This document shows, piece after piece, positions 1-12,775 of a DNA stretch of 64,000 nt. The stretch is taken from assembly GCA_018389105.1 (NCBI GenBank), contig JACATO010000162.1:1-64000 (forward strand). Reading direction: 5' to 3'. Source of the DNA: Nautilus pompilius (taxonomy: Eukaryota > Mollusca > Cephalopoda > Nautilida > Nautilidae). Position 1 is the first letter of the stretch. Every line of letters begins with the position of its first letter. The translations under genes were made by a program, and so were the position numbers. The notes under the pieces were generated by a model. That model searched no databases, was not told the origin of the DNA, and worked only from the letters and a program-made list of their open reading frames with translations.

Positions 1-1121
1 AAACACGAAATATAAACATAATAAACAACTCGTGGTTGGTTGTCGGGAGTTTGGAGTGTCTAAAAATGTTGGTGGGGAGGTAGTTTTGCTCTGTTGTTTT
101 TAAAAAATTAGTTTCGGTAGTTAACCGCTGAAAGAGTTGACTTATTTTCAATAATCACAGCTGTCCGAGTAACCACGTGATGCTGCGTTCCGTTCTTTCC
201 GCGTGTTAGTTCAACTATAATTCGGTGTAGCTTTTGGGGTAATCAGGTGTCAGAGAAGACGAAACTGCTCTGAGCGGGGGTTGGGGTGAACCCCCTTAAA
301 GGTCTAATTAAATGGTTGATTATTTTACAAGTCCTAATTAAGTTCTCAACGGTTTAACGGAAACGTCATAAAGGGAATAATTACAGGGATCGTCATCCAC
401 AGGCCTAATGCACGTGAGTTCGGCCGGGCGGGTAAGCCTGCGGCCGACCGTAACTTTGAGTATCGCGAGGAGATTGCAGAGGACGGGCTGCCATTAATGG
501 AACCGGGAGGCCTTTCTGTTACTGATGCATGACGGGTGTTTCGGAGGAATTTAAGCCTGGGAGAAAATAAGTCCGCGTAATGTAGAACCTAGTCCTCACG
601 TTTCCGTGCAAATCGGTGAGTGGAAGAGAAGAGGCGATTACTATTTCTTGTTATGCGATAATAAACTGAGAGTGTACGCGCACCCCGTCAGTCTGACCTC
701 CGGGTGGGGTTGGATGGAGGGACTGTCACCGGCACTCGCTTTCAACCCTAGAGTAACTCCTCGCTGGAAAACTCCCACTTCTAGATGTCGGGGTCTGTTC
801 TAGCGATTAACCGAATGTGTACCGATGTCTCACGAAGTATATCCGCTAACAGCCGGCGCGAGGATTAACAGGTCCGCTAGAGTCTTGCCTGTTGAAGTCT
901 CGCGGTGTTTATTTGGTGGGGTGAAGAAATAAAAGCTTTCCTACGTTTGAGACGATCCCGTCTCTTCCTCACCCCCTCCGCTTTCTGTTTGAAACGACGG
1001 CGGCGGATCCTCGCAGCCGCGGTGTTTGTTGTTGTTGTTGTTTTTAAAGCAAACGGTTCCTTCCCGCGAGCGACGGTCGCGGAACAGGATTTAATGAATC
1101 GAAGCAGAGGGGAAGGCGCCG
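1..1121. other. Upstream flank of globin A
   Basis: No coding exon recognised. It holds a dispersed repeat at 446-562 and becomes GC-rich from about 950 towards the globin start, consistent with a promoter region. A GC-rich palindrome-like stretch lies at about 1065-1083. Confidence 0.5.
446..562 (+). repeat. Dispersed repeat, copy 1
   Basis: About 117 bp recurring at 18342-18469 in the same orientation. The shared landmarks are GACCGTAACTTT, CGCGAGGAGATTGCAGAGGA, CCATTAATGGAAC, TTACTGATG and GTTTCGGA. The copies have diverged by small substitutions and indels. Class unknown. Confidence 0.75.
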
Positions 1122-1170
1122 ATTGGTGGAAGGAGCGGCGCGAGGGAGCCAATGGTGATGCGGTCACGTG
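1122..1170 (+). promoter_or_regulatory. Candidate globin A promoter elements
   Basis: Within 140 bp of the globin A start there is an inverted CCAAT box (ATTGG, 1122-1126), a direct CCAAT (1149-1153) and a CACGTG E-box (1165-1170). The E-box contains the hypoxia-response core ACGTG. The spacing is typical of an animal promoter, but function is inferred only. Confidence 0.35.
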
Positions 1171-1259
1171 GACCTTCCCCACGTTCTATTGAAGCGGCGT
1201 GTTCGCTTCGGGCCAGACAGCCAGACAGACAGCCAGCCAGCCAGCGAGCCGAGCACACG

Positions 1260-1420
1260 ATGGGCGCGCTCTGGAGCTACGTCCAACTCTTCTGGATCAG
1301 CGACGATGGCAAGGTCGACCCGATCACAGGACTCACCGAGCGGCAGAAGAAGGCCGTGCAGAGCAGCTGGCAGAGCATCCGCGCCGACCCGAAGGGAAGT
1401 GGAGTCATCCTATTCACACA
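1260..1420 (+). CDS. Globin A exon 1
   Basis: Codes residues 1-53 plus two bases of codon 54, covering a 24-residue N-terminal extension and helices A-B. It ends at a strong donor, gtaagt, at 1421. The stretch DPITGLTERQ leads into the A helix with Trp37. The upstream DNA has a short CCAGACAG-like simple repeat as probable 5' UTR. Confidence 0.93.
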
Positions 1421-4400
1421 GTAAGTTGCTGGGGAGGACAGGTCGATCGCATTCGATTCTCGGGGTCAGGTAACAGGTCTCCGCCGACCTCTTCATCGCG
1501 GCTTTGTTTTGATTGTTCTTTTTCTTTGTGCCCGCGAGTCGCGCCACCTGATGTAGGTAAACCCAACTAACGGTCTTCTCAACCGGTCCCTCCAAGTGCT
1601 GCCGGACGTTCCCCTATATGCCAGACCCCTGGTGCCGGGAGGAGCGGAACCCAGCCTGCACTAACCTCTGGTACACTCTCTCGCATATTAATTTTCAAAT
1701 AGCAACCAGGTGTGCGACGCAGACGGATCTCCAGGCGATGCTAGCATCATGGAGCCATGGAAGGACTGTATATATATATATATATAACAGACTCCCTCCC
1801 AGGGCCCGAGAGAATTGACGTCTCTGCCACTAATTGAAAACAAACGAAGAAAGCATCGTCCGCACAATTCTATTGTCTTCTGATCTGAACAATCCATACT
1901 CCAGGGTGTCGTCTTTCCGCTTTGGGGGGGGGTGAGGTCGGGTCGCATAAAACCATGGCAACTAGAGTGCAGTGTTTGAGAACGATTACTCTCTCGTACG
2001 TAGCTTTAGGGTCTTTTGCCGTATCATTAAACTTTTCTCTTTATCTCCGTACACTCGTCTACACAATCTCCCGTATCCGTACTGTGGTCTCCGGTTGTCA
2101 TCGTTTATATGCCCCAGGTAAGACGATATAATAGGGTGGCAGGTAGTAGTAATATATTTGTTTGATTTTTGTACTCGACCAAAGTGCTCTAGTTTTAAAT
2201 TCATTACACTCCTTGCCACCTTCGATGACAGGTTACAGTCCCCCCTCCCTCCCACCCGAGACTTCTGGGGGTTCGGATTACATAGCGGACTCGCAGAATT
2301 GGTGGTTTGTCTTCGCCGACATGCTGATGACAGACGCACCGCCGTATGACACTCTAGCTATAACCAGTGACGTCGAGGAGGTCGGTCTCTGATGTCGGCA
2401 TCTCTACTGTGTATTGTACGCTCAGTATTGGTCGAAGAGATTATTCTTTGTGCATTAACATCCCCCCTTTTTTTTTTTTTATTTTTTGGCACTTCCGTCT
2501 GTTTTCTGCTTGGCTTCATTCGTGCGAATAATCGCTCCTCGTCCATCTGCTGACTGGTGGTTCTCTCCCTAGTTTTGCCCATTGCTATGAAACTGCACGC
2601 TTCTCTTTGGTTTGCTTTCCGAAGCAGCAGCCAAACTGCTATCAGTGTTCCGACACATTACAAGGACTGTAATAGGTCTACTGTATGCGAAAACGTAGAC
2701 AATTATTTGGACCGATGTTCGAAAGACCTTAAGTCACCTAATCTGATGTCAGCGCTCTTCTATCTACTTCATTTTTCTTATGTTCGGAGAAGTAAGATTT
2801 TGTTAGTTTTTTTAACAGAGATACCGTATGAAAGGCGTAAACTTTCACATCAATTATCAAATCGCATTAAAGTACGAACTGCTTGATGGTGACAAAGGTA
2901 GTTTTATTAAATACATCGTAATGGCGAAGTTCAGTTTACTTTTTCATCTGCAAGAACATAGAACATCTAAAATGCATGAAATGCTTGTGTGCCAAAGTAT
3001 TTAAAAAAAAAACACATTAGGTAAGCTTGAACACGTGATTGTCGTGATTTTCCTGAAAATTATTTTAAAACCAGATTATGTTCAAAGTATTCATCGTAAA
3101 TATTAGTTACAGGCAGAATATTTACCTGTAAAAATGTGTTCCAAGCGAGTTGGAGAAAGATTTCAACTGCAGGCAATTCGCTCCTAGTTGTGATACTTTG
3201 TTGCACCGACGGAAATGCTTTGTCAAACAGGAAGTGACGCTAAGCGCATGCGCGTATTTATTACGCGAACACAATCAAGGCGTTTTCTATTAATTGCTAC
3301 TTTTTAAAATCTCTTTAAAAAATGGAAGAAAAAAAAACAAAAACGAACAAGTAATAATTTTACTGAAGGTTTAGTCGGTAGCTGTTTTTGAGGAATTTCC
3401 AAACTATAAAACGACAGGCATAATCTTTAAAAACAAAACAAAACCAGCTATGTTTCTTTGTCTCGGTGGACTCCTGAACTAACTTCGAGGTCTTGAGGAC
3501 ATCTCACAGAAGTGAGCCAGAACGGGCGGGGCGGAACATCACCAGGTCCTTTTAAAATATATTCCATGCAGTTCATCGGACCCTGAGCCTTTATAACTCG
3601 CACTCGTTTCTCAAAATTATCAAATGGATTTTTTACAGCATGACAGCTGGCGATAGGACAAATACGTCTCTATTTCCATTAAACAATTACGCAGTCTGTT
3701 CACACCGGCTTACTACAAATGTTACATTTTAAATTTAAAAAAAATGCACGTGTGTTACCATGGAGCAAAAACGTCGATGCATCATTCGAAGTCACTTGAT
3801 GCAGATCGATTCTAAGGTCTGGCCGGCGAGAACGCCACGTGACGCTGTCAGGAGCGATCGTCTCACCTGGTCGAAACACCAACCGTGGACGAGCGGACCT
3901 TAAAGAGTTCAGGGGGCTTCGTTCGGGATGCATTTTACTGAACGACGACGGGGGGGGTGGGAAATGGCGTCACAATTCACGCGGAGATAACTTTTACACG
4001 CAGTTTCCTTTCCTTATCTTCACGTACGTCGTCGATTCTCGGAATCCGGTCAGAGTTGTCATAAAACTGCGGAACAATTCCACCCCGCAATTCTCAGAAG
4101 TAGAATCGTCCAAAGGAACAATGAGCCGCTATTTTTAGCATCGCCTGATTTTTGACGTCATACGTTTGACGTGACTAGCCGGTGTAATGGCGGTTACCTC
4201 CTTAAAATGGACTTATGGGTACAGGAGAAGATAAATCTTACTTCGCCCTTAGCGCGCCTAAATTCCATCTCTTCCACTGCCAGCGGAATAAACAGAATTA
4301 ATTTTCTCGATAAATGGAAATATTCTTTTTGAAACACCTCGAACCGTCTATGGGCGACGCGGCTGGTAAGCAGTCCAGACCACCACCCACAGCTATTCCC

Positions 4401-7400
4401 TGGCGTCATATCTGTGCATCTTGATGCAAGGTGCCACAACATCTGCTGTATAGATTGACGTCATTGTCTTTTATGCTCTCACCGCACCGACCAAAATTAT
4501 TGATATGGGAATATTAAAAATGATTATTTTATTAATGTGAGTTTTATCACTAATTTCTGTTTGGCGATTAGGCAGTAAAACCAAGTCATAAATAGCAGTG
4601 GCATATATTTCAGAACTGTGGCGACTTTGTGGGGGAAGGCCTTTCGTGTTTCGATGCAGTCGGGGGAAAATATTCTTGAAAACAGTTTCTTCTATTCGCA
4701 ACCTTTTAAAAATGGCCACCGAAGAGTATGAAGTTATGCGATCTCTGTACTATTCTCGCAAGTCACGTGGGGCTGGTATCTACGATCTAATCTTGAAAAA
4801 CATGCGAAAAGTATCATTTTTTAAAAAAAAAAAAATTAAATAAGGAAACGACATTTTTTTTTTCCGAGATCATATTACATCTTTAATTTTTTTTCTTTTT
4901 TTTTAAAGCATTATTGTAATGAAAGCTTAGAGCTTTCAGCGGCACGTAATTGCAGCTTTGTGTAGTCGCTAGATGCTAGCTGCTCTCGAACCCGCGAACT
5001 CTGCTTGAAATATAATATTACACTCTTCCGCCATCTTTATGAGCTTGCAAACGATACGTCTTCACCAGGTGACGCGTTGACTTATTGAGTAAACATATGT
5101 ATACAGCTCGTGACTGATTTACTCTATATCGCTATTCTTCGAAGAAGACCGTGCTTTTTAATATTATATTAATTCATTTTGTTGCATTTTGTGTGATGCC
5201 TTTACTTCGAACAGCACTCCTTTAGAAATATACCGAAACAAGGAGATTCCTCAAAACGCTGTAACAGACAGATCGACTAAATACATCGTTAGATTTTACT
5301 ATAACCGGTGTAATCCGGAAAACGTCATAGGCTAAAAACTCGTCCTTATTTACGATAGGACTAAAGAAAATGATTCATAAATATACAAGGATGGATATGA
5401 ATGAGGCGTTAAGGGAAGCCAAGGGCACGACAATCCCTTTGCTGGTTTTATCTACGTCGTCCGCGTAGAGCCATCTCAGGAAACCCAAAGAGAATCGGTT
5501 AATGGTCATTGCGCTCAAGCTTCCGCGTGTTCGGGATGAGCTTATTTAGCGGACAAGAAAGAAAGAACATCACCCCCGCATCCAGGAACTGTCGTGACGC
5601 GAACGGTGTTTGCGGTGTAAGGATGCAGCGCTTCGCCGATGCGACGCGGGCTGGTGTTGTCCCGCTGCTGCCATGACAGTTTCGTTACATCGCCGAAAAT
5701 TATCAGCAGTCGAACCCGCCAGCCAATCGTTTGCCAAACTCCTGCAGACTTTCCGAAGCCACCGTATTCAGGCTGAAACTCGAAGGGGCATCGGTGTTGG
5801 ACATTTTGGACAGGTCCCGTGAGCCGCCCCGTCGGAGGACTCCTATGAGCCTTGGATTTGTATAGAGTTTGGCCTGCGATGTTGTATTTCTTCCTTTCGT
5901 ATTTTTCCATCTTCAGATCTTAATAATGAATGGGGTTCTTCTGCGCTCAGTCCCCTGCCCCTCCCCCAAATCGGTTACGCCGTTCATGATCTCTAGGGCA
6001 ATGCCCCAACCCTTTTTTTTCCTTCTCCCGGGCATCCACAGCTGAAACAGCGGTGTAGGGCACACCGGCGGGGCGACAACCGGAAGCCGAGAAGGGCTTT
6101 AGATTTTTTACGTTATATTTTTTTTTGAAAAATGTAAAAGAAAAATAAACAAAATACCGCGCACGTGACGGCTTTGAGCCCGATCACCGGACAATACTTT
6201 ACCCCCCCCCCATTTTTTTTTTCTTCAGGTTTTTTGCCGCTAACCCAGAGGCCATAGATTTCTTCAGAACGATGCGAGGCAAGAAGCTGGAGGAGTTGAA
6301 GGGCAGTCCACACTTACGAGCGCACGGCACGACCGTAGTGAGCACACTCACCGCGTACGTGGACAATCTGGACGACACGGAATGTCTCGGAGATCTCCTG
6401 TCCAAGACGGGAAGGGATCATCACCCAAGGGGAGCTAAGCGAGTGCATTTTCAGGTTAGTTGGTATCCATCTCGAAGCAAACGGCGAAACTTGGCTGATT
6501 GTCCGTGGGCTTGATGGAACTTGTTATAGTCCTTTACAGACCTCTCCCTAACTTGTTTAATAACACACGGATTTTATATACAGGGGGTCGATCCAGGGCA
6601 GTCCTCGCGACCTTCTTCTGTCGTTAAAGAAATTTATCAAACGTGGTCTTCTAGAAAGATGGTCGTTAAGAACTGGTCTTGGTAATTACTGGACATTATC
6701 AAGCATGCATCTAAAGGATAATTGATCAGTGCGTTCTGTTCACCTGTCTACGGCGGCCAATGGAAATTGTATCGTGCATACCTCCCTCGTACAGACGGTA
6801 GGCGGCGGGTGCGGGTGGCGCACGTCGTACCGGAACTTGGCTCGGCGAACCTCTTGTTTCAGGGTTTATTTTCGCCCGTTGGCGTAGAGTTCCTACGACA
6901 GGTAAACAGAGGAATCCTAATAGACTCTTGCGTTAGTTTGGCACTTTTGTGTTGGCTATTTTGTTTCCGGTGCCACGCATTCCATTTCTCCGTCTGGCTT
7001 GTATTCTTGAGAGCACCCGATCTGATGGCTGCAATAGGAGATAACACAGATGTGGGGGTTAGCTGCAATAATGTTTCATCCTGCAAACTTATAGGACGGT
7101 TTGTTTGTTTTTTCTTTAAGAGAATCCGTCAGCAGAGCTGTTTTTCAAGGACGCAGTTACCTGAGGAGGTTCAAGATTACATTAGCGACGTCCAAGGTGT
7201 TTTTCATTTACTCGGTGATTGCTTTATGATAGGCACTGGTTAATGGGGCTTCGATCAGTTCAAAAAATTTAAAGCGGTCATTAACCAGCGATGGCACTCT
7301 CTCTCTGTACCGACGTCATCCCCCTCTCTCTCTCTCCTTCTCTCTCTTATCTCTCCTCTGTTCACCGCCGTCATCCCTCTCTCTCTCTCTCTTTCTCTCT

Positions 7401-7600
7401 CCTCTCTCTCTCTCTCTGTACCGACGTCATCCCTCTCTTCTCTCTCTCGACTCTCTCTCTCTCTCTTCTCTGTACCGACGTCATCCTCCCTCTCTCTCTG
7501 TACCGACGTCATCCTCTCTCTATCTCTCGTACCGACGTCATCCCGCGATCTCTCTCTCTTCTCACACAAAACTCTACTTCTCACAAAACTCTTCTCTCTA

Positions 7601-7650
<50 letters not shown>

Positions 7651-7820
7651 CTCCCTTATCTATCTCTATCTGTACCAACGTCCCCCCAAACTCTCTCTCT
7701 CTCTACTGTACCGACTCTTCATCATCTCTCTTCTCTATCTCTTCTCTCTCCAGTCTCTCTCTCTCTCTCTCTCTAGACGAGCGACTCTCTCTTCTCTCTC
7801 TCTGTACGACGTCATCTCCC

Positions 7821-7856
<36 letters not shown>

Positions 7857-7868
7857 CCGACGATCGTC

Positions 7869-7902
<34 letters not shown>

Positions 7903-8153
7903 ACCGCTCGTCTCCTTCCTCTCTCCTCTCTCTCTCTCTCTGTACCGACGTCATCCCTCTCTCTCTCTCTGTACCGACGTCATTCTCTCCACTCTCTTCT
8001 GTACGACGTCATCCTCTCTCTCTCTCTCTCCTCTGTACGACGCATCCCTCGTCCTCTCTCTCACACCACTACTCTCTCCTCTCTCGACCAATCTCTCTCT
8101 CTCTCTTGTACCGACGTTCATCCTCTCTCTTCTCTACGACTCTTACTCTCTCT

Positions 8154-8203
<50 letters not shown>

Positions 8204-8232
8204 CCGACGTCATCCTCGCTCTCTCTTCTCTC

Positions 8233-8266
<34 letters not shown>

Positions 8267-8605
8267 ACCGACGTCATCATCTCTCTTGTTACGACCTCTC
8301 TCTCTCTCTCTCTTCTCACTCTCATCTCTCTTCTCTCTCTCTCTCTCTCTCTTCTTCATCTCTCTCTTTCCTCTCGATATCTTCTCTCTCCTCTCGTTCA
8401 ACCGATCATAAAAACCCCTTTACCTTTCTCTTCACTTTTGCAGGCCTTCACGGAGTCACTCATCGGCTTCTTGGAAAGTCAGCTCGGCTCCAAGTTTGAT
8501 GAGTTTACAAAAGAAGCCTGGATACAGGCGATGAAGTCATTCAACGCCGGCATCTACTCGGGACTCAGTGAGGTTGAGGGAAAACAAAAGGAAAACGAGG
8601 CATAA
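1260..8605 (+). CDS. Globin A, globin-X/cytoglobin-like, 3 exons
   Basis: Haem protein of the globin family, 182 aa, joined from 1260-1420, 6229-6454 and 8444-8605. The introns fall in phase 2 and phase 0, which matches the ancestral B12.2 and G7.0 globin positions. Visible landmarks are the A-helix Trp37, CD1 Phe66, distal His86 (in LRAHG) and proximal His118 (in KTGRDHH). The residues needed to bind haem are therefore present. The start MGALWS fits the N-myristoylation pattern (Gly2, Ser6), so membrane attachment as in globin X is plausible but inferred. In-frame ATGs at 1152 and 1158 would add 36 residues. 1260 is preferred because the paralogue globin B begins MGLIWS at the same point and the A at -3 and G at +4 are favourable. 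Role (O2 storage, NO or redox chemistry) cannot be settled from sequence. Confidence 0.93.
1421..6228 (+). other. Globin A intron 1
   Basis: 4808-bp phase 2 intron (gtaagt to ttcag). AT-rich, with homopolymer A/T runs. No conserved exon was recognised on either strand. Confidence 0.85.
6229..6454 (+). CDS. Globin A exon 2
   Basis: 226 nt following a pyrimidine-rich acceptor (ttcttcag at 6221-6228) and ending before donor gttagt at 6455. It codes helices B (end) to G (start), with CD1 Phe66, distal His86, the block VDNLDD, and proximal His118. By manual count about 43 of 75 residues match globin B exon 2. The exon length is identical in both genes. Confidence 0.95.
7290..8398 (+). repeat. CT array with CRE-like units (globin A intron 2)
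   Basis: About 1.1 kb of (CT)n interrupted by GTACCGACGTCATC units, for example near 7307, 7416, 7471, 7499, 7529, 7942, 7972, 8200 and 8265, plus shortened forms such as GTACGACGTCAT. The unit carries CGACGTCA rather than TGACGTCA. It ends about 45 bp before the exon 3 acceptor. Confidence 0.95.
8444..8605 (+). CDS. Globin A exon 3 (C-terminal)
   Basis: Codes 53 residues for helices G and H plus a short charged tail, ending in TAA at 8603-8605. The acceptor is cttttgcag at 8435-8443. It contains FTKEAW, the H-helix start shared with globin B (LTKEAW). The acceptor lies about 45 bp after a 1.1-kb CT-rich array. Confidence 0.92.
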   Translation, partial: AFTESLIGFLESQLGSKFDEFTKEAWIQAMKSFNAGIYSGLSEVEGKQKENEA

Positions 8606-8861
8606 GCTTCCCGTTTGCGAACCGTCGCAGGACGGTGGAGGGAGGCGGGAAGTCGATTTACCCTCTGGAGTATTTCACTTGATATAAGTTTGGTCTCTGT
8701 CAAGAACTGGATCATCAACTTTTCGTAGTCTCATAGGTGATTTGTAATGAAAGAAAACTGACTAAAGATGTCGCAACTGCAGACGAGATCTCAGTTCGGT
8801 TGGTGTGGAGGCCAAAAACCAAACGTGTATATATTTCTGCACACATAAAAAATATATATAT

Positions 8862-8865
8862 ATAT

Positions 8866-8915
<50 letters not shown>

Positions 8916-8916
8916 T
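8862..8916 (+). repeat. (TA)n then (GA)n microsatellite
   Basis: A short AT-dinucleotide run followed by about 20 GA units. It is directly followed by the CATAATTGTGG motif shared with 16.7 kb and 54.3 kb. Confidence 0.9.
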
Positions 8917-9053
8917 GGGCCATAATTGTGGATTTACCAGTAAAATATTTCAGAAGGATATGTGAGCAAAGTCTTTTTACAATTAAATATCCATCATAAA
9001 TTTAGTGTAGCATAATTTGCTATGGATAAGCTCTCTAGAAGAAGTAATGCTAG

Positions 9054-9059
9054 AATAAA
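9054..9059 (+). terminator. Candidate polyadenylation signal of globin A
   Basis: AATAAA about 450 bp after the globin A stop, the first canonical hexamer seen on that strand. A (GA)n tract at 8870-8916 would lie in the 3' UTR. Confidence 0.3.
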
Positions 9060-12000
9060 CAGTTGACTATATTCGAACTACGGATTATCTTATTGTGGAT
9101 CCACAGTTCGGTGTCGCTTATGCAGTTTACATTTTAAATAGAATACAGCGTCGATCAGCAGTGAACACGTTGAGGATGTTGGTAAACCTGATCTTATAGC
9201 TGACCATTTTAATTATAAAAGAAATTTCGCATTTATCAACAAATTCTCTTACCTTTTTTTTAATTAGCTGACAGAAGTTAATCAAATCTTAGCGAGCAGC
9301 TGGTAAGCTAGCGATATTAGACAGGAGTTAGCGTTAGGAAACCTCTATGACGGCACTTCAAGAAAGAAAAGCCATAACTGTAAGTTGGAAGACTAAAGCC
9401 ATAATGGGAAAGCCCATGTAATCCCAGAACTCGGTTCTTAAATCAGTTCTGCTGGTAGGAGATTGCCCATCCTTCGCACTACCATGGGCACTTGCGCTGG
9501 CGCCGATAGATACGGTCCTTCTTCGTCTCGAAGCGATTCCAGTGCGCGGAAGGAACTGGGGAGTGGATGCCCAAAGTCGTTCAGTTTTGGATGCTACTTC
9601 TGCTGTGAGGATCTCGTCGGGGAGCCGAGTTGATTCAAATCTCTATGGCGGCCTGAGCATTCGGATGTTCTGGGATATTCTAATGTCCGCCTTTAACCGG
9701 TTCCGCCGTCGTTAAGCTTCGCAAACTCTCAGGATGGAAATGCAAGAAGCAACTGCAGGCTAAAACAACTTTTGGAAAATTCCTACAAACTATAATGAAT
9801 TCTCCAAGGCGGCTGTCCGCAGTGACGGGGGAGGTAACCATGCTCGGAGAGTATGACTTTCTGCTGAAGGAATGTTACTTGCGTAATTCAGGAAAGACAA
9901 CTCGAATTAGTATACATGGAAAGAGGGAGGGAGAAAGGAATCTTAATGGTCGAATTCCTAATAAAAGCACTTTAATAACTAACATTTTTTAAAAATGTGT
10001 TACTTTAGTTCTATCAACGAGACTTTAAAAAAAATATCAAATATTTCGAAAGTTTTAATTTTTTTCCTGAGTTATTTGCCAATTAAAAAAAAAGAATCTA
10101 CCTTCCACTCGACCGTGTACAACAATCATTGTCTGTTAATGTCGAGAAACAGCTTCATACCCCCCCTTTCCATCCAGGCGGTTATAGCGCCATCTGGCAG
10201 CGATTGTGACGCATGGTTTGTGTCGCAGCCCGTATTACGTAACCCGGTAACGATTCCATTTGTCGCAAAACAAGTATTTTCACATTGAAGCTCGGCTGTC
10301 CGTCGCTCAATCTCACTGTTTCCGTCTTCTAAGGTCAGGGATGAGTCATCGTCCGAGGATCACATGAAACCTGTGCTGCATTTACTTCTATTGTGATCGA
10401 CGTGTGTTCGAGGTGGTGTATAGTTTTATCTATGGAGGCAGACAAAAATAAATTATTTTTCAATTTAAAACCTCGATAAAGATGTAAAGATTTGTCTCTT
10501 TTGTTTTTTCTTTTCTTTTTCCAAAAAAAAAAACAAAAAAAAAACACGATGGGCGGCTTAAAAGCTCTGGAGAGAGAGAGAGAGACAGAAAACATTGTAT
10601 TCAGGGACCTTGGTGGATAGATGACAGCGCCCCCAAGTGGCAGTTACTGACGGTACCGCGTAGAAACGAAGAGCAAATGGCGTGGGGTAAACTAGGATAT
10701 GGGGCGATGACTGCAAGAAACGTTTTGGCATTGCGGGTTAACTTTTATGGAGACGTTTCCCGCGGTTCTAGAACAATTCGGGGAGAGATTGGCTTCCTAG
10801 CGATGTCTCTCCCCCCCCGGGGGAGGGGCCAGTTGAGTTAATTACCCGGCTCCGAGAACCACTGACCAAGACCTGAAGTCATTCGAAAGGGCACGGGTAA
10901 AACGGTGGTGGGATTCAGGAAATAATTGCGGCTAAACGGGGGCAAACGTTCTGGTTAAAAATTAAATAACAGAAAAGAAAAAGGTATTTTAGGAGAAAGT
11001 GTTTTCGAAAATCAACAGAAAATTACTGCAACGATCGAAGACCGTCGCCGTCTTGTGAATATCCTCGGGTATGTTCCAGGTCACCAGAATATGACGTTTG
11101 GAAACCGATGGTGTTGAGGGCGATCCGGGTAAACAAATGTATCCGGGGTGAAGATGACAAGGCGAAACCTGAAGCATGGAACTAATAATAACCTTCTTTA
11201 TCCTAAGTCCAGGGTATGTCAAGAGATGGTGTTATAAACCAACATTCTCTCGGGTTTTGTAGAGTCTCTTCAAAAATATTACGGTGAAGGATTGGAAATC
11301 CATATATATTAGAAATCGAATATTTTCTGTTACCCGGGAAACTAAGCGTTTAAAAAGAACTTTACAAAGACTAAGTCTGCCAATGTAGAGAATTAAATCC
11401 ATAACAGTAGTAGTACCTGCTCGGTAGAGGGCATTAGTTCGATTCCCGGTCAGTGTTCGCCCACTTTCTCTGGTTTCTTCTCGCTCTTCAGCAGCCTATT
11501 GCGTGGGTTTTCCACACCAAATACAAAGAGTCCCAGTGAAAATTCCCCTTCCGGTGTAGGAAGTTCCAAGTCTCTCGTGGTGCAGGACAGGCAACGCTCT
11601 CCAGCGGGTAACCACAGAACTATACCCGGAGTCGTCTCTAATGTAGAAAGGTAATCTCCGCTTTGTGAAGAGTTGGTGTACGGTGGATCGACGAACCAAG
11701 TCGAGGAGAACCTCCGACATATTACGTTAGCGTTGATGGTTGACGAATGAGGCGTTGGAGGAAAGTGTTCTCGACTGGTCTTGAGAACTGGGAGCTTGTA
11801 CCAGCTGGGCCCACCTTCTAGGGGAATACGCCATAATTGTGGTGCAAATGGAATTTAAAAAAAAAAATTCCCTAACAAAAATCTGACTTCTCCTAGATTT
11901 AGATTTGTTCAATAAACATCACATCCTCCTTTACAGCTGGGCGATCATCTGTAACCTTGTTTAAAACACCCTGAGGCCCAACAAAGATTTAATTAAATTA

Positions 12001-12689
12001 AACGATGGTTGGGAAAACATGGCATAAAGCTGTCTCCAGTTGTGCTGTGGCGTACGGCCGAGCACCGACTCCAGTAAAGTCAGGGGAAAGAGAAAGGTCG
12101 GGGGTAGATTTGATACAACTTGTAAAGGGGATATGTAGTAGATATAGGCGGAAACACGGGGGGGTGCTAATGTAAAGGATGTGGTGCTGATCACAAGTGG
12201 TGAGGTATGAGAGTGAGGTGAGGCTTTTGTAATTTTCATACGTAAGGACATCAAGCAGCGTAGGCCTTTTCAGGCCTGTATCTATAACGCAGCGTCCTGC
12301 CAACAGACAGTATCAAAGGTGCCTCCAAGTATGTGACGGTGGCAGGTGCGCTACCCGCGAGACTAGACGATACCTCCAAATTCATTGCGATCGCGCGCGC
12401 CTATCTACCTAACTCCTCTGCTGAACGTATCCTCTTTTCTAGCTCGACGACGGACGTGAACATCCGCGTACGCAATGAATCGCTGAATTCCATCGGTGGA
12501 TTTCGTTTTGCATTAAGGTCAAAACGACGACACCCGGTCGTGGAGTAGTCGAACACCATCAACGACGGCTTACAAGCCGCAACCTGCCTCCAGTCGCTTA
12601 GAGCCTGACGCCACGTGTTCTACAAAAGAGCCCGCTCGAACTTGCTTTCTATAGAGGAGCGTTCTGAGGAACTCCCATCAACCGGATGG

Positions 12690-12775
12690 TGGAGAAGACC
12701 GTCCGAACCAAGCCCGTCGGGACCGAGATTCGAACTGTCGCCCTTAGCCTAGCAGTCTATCCCGATCCACATCCC
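12690..12775 (-). repeat. tRNA-like SINE fragment
   Basis: On the minus strand it reads GGATAGACTGCTAGG and then CAGTTCGAATCTCGGTCC. This corresponds to the anticodon-arm to T-arm region of a tRNA-derived element, and the same pattern occurs at 52840-52920. Box A is degenerate. Confidence 0.45.

Noticed and set aside
4712-4843. Small ORF in globin A intron 1 with a good start context
   Set aside because: 43 codons ending in a poly-Lys run from an A tract. No homology recognised.
7291-8411. Long Ser/Leu-rich and Arg/Glu-rich open frames in the CT arrays (also at 21.0, 25.0, 53.1 and 59.7 kb)
   Set aside because: Dinucleotide repeats stay open in all frames. The encoded (SL)n or (ER)n runs are artefacts.
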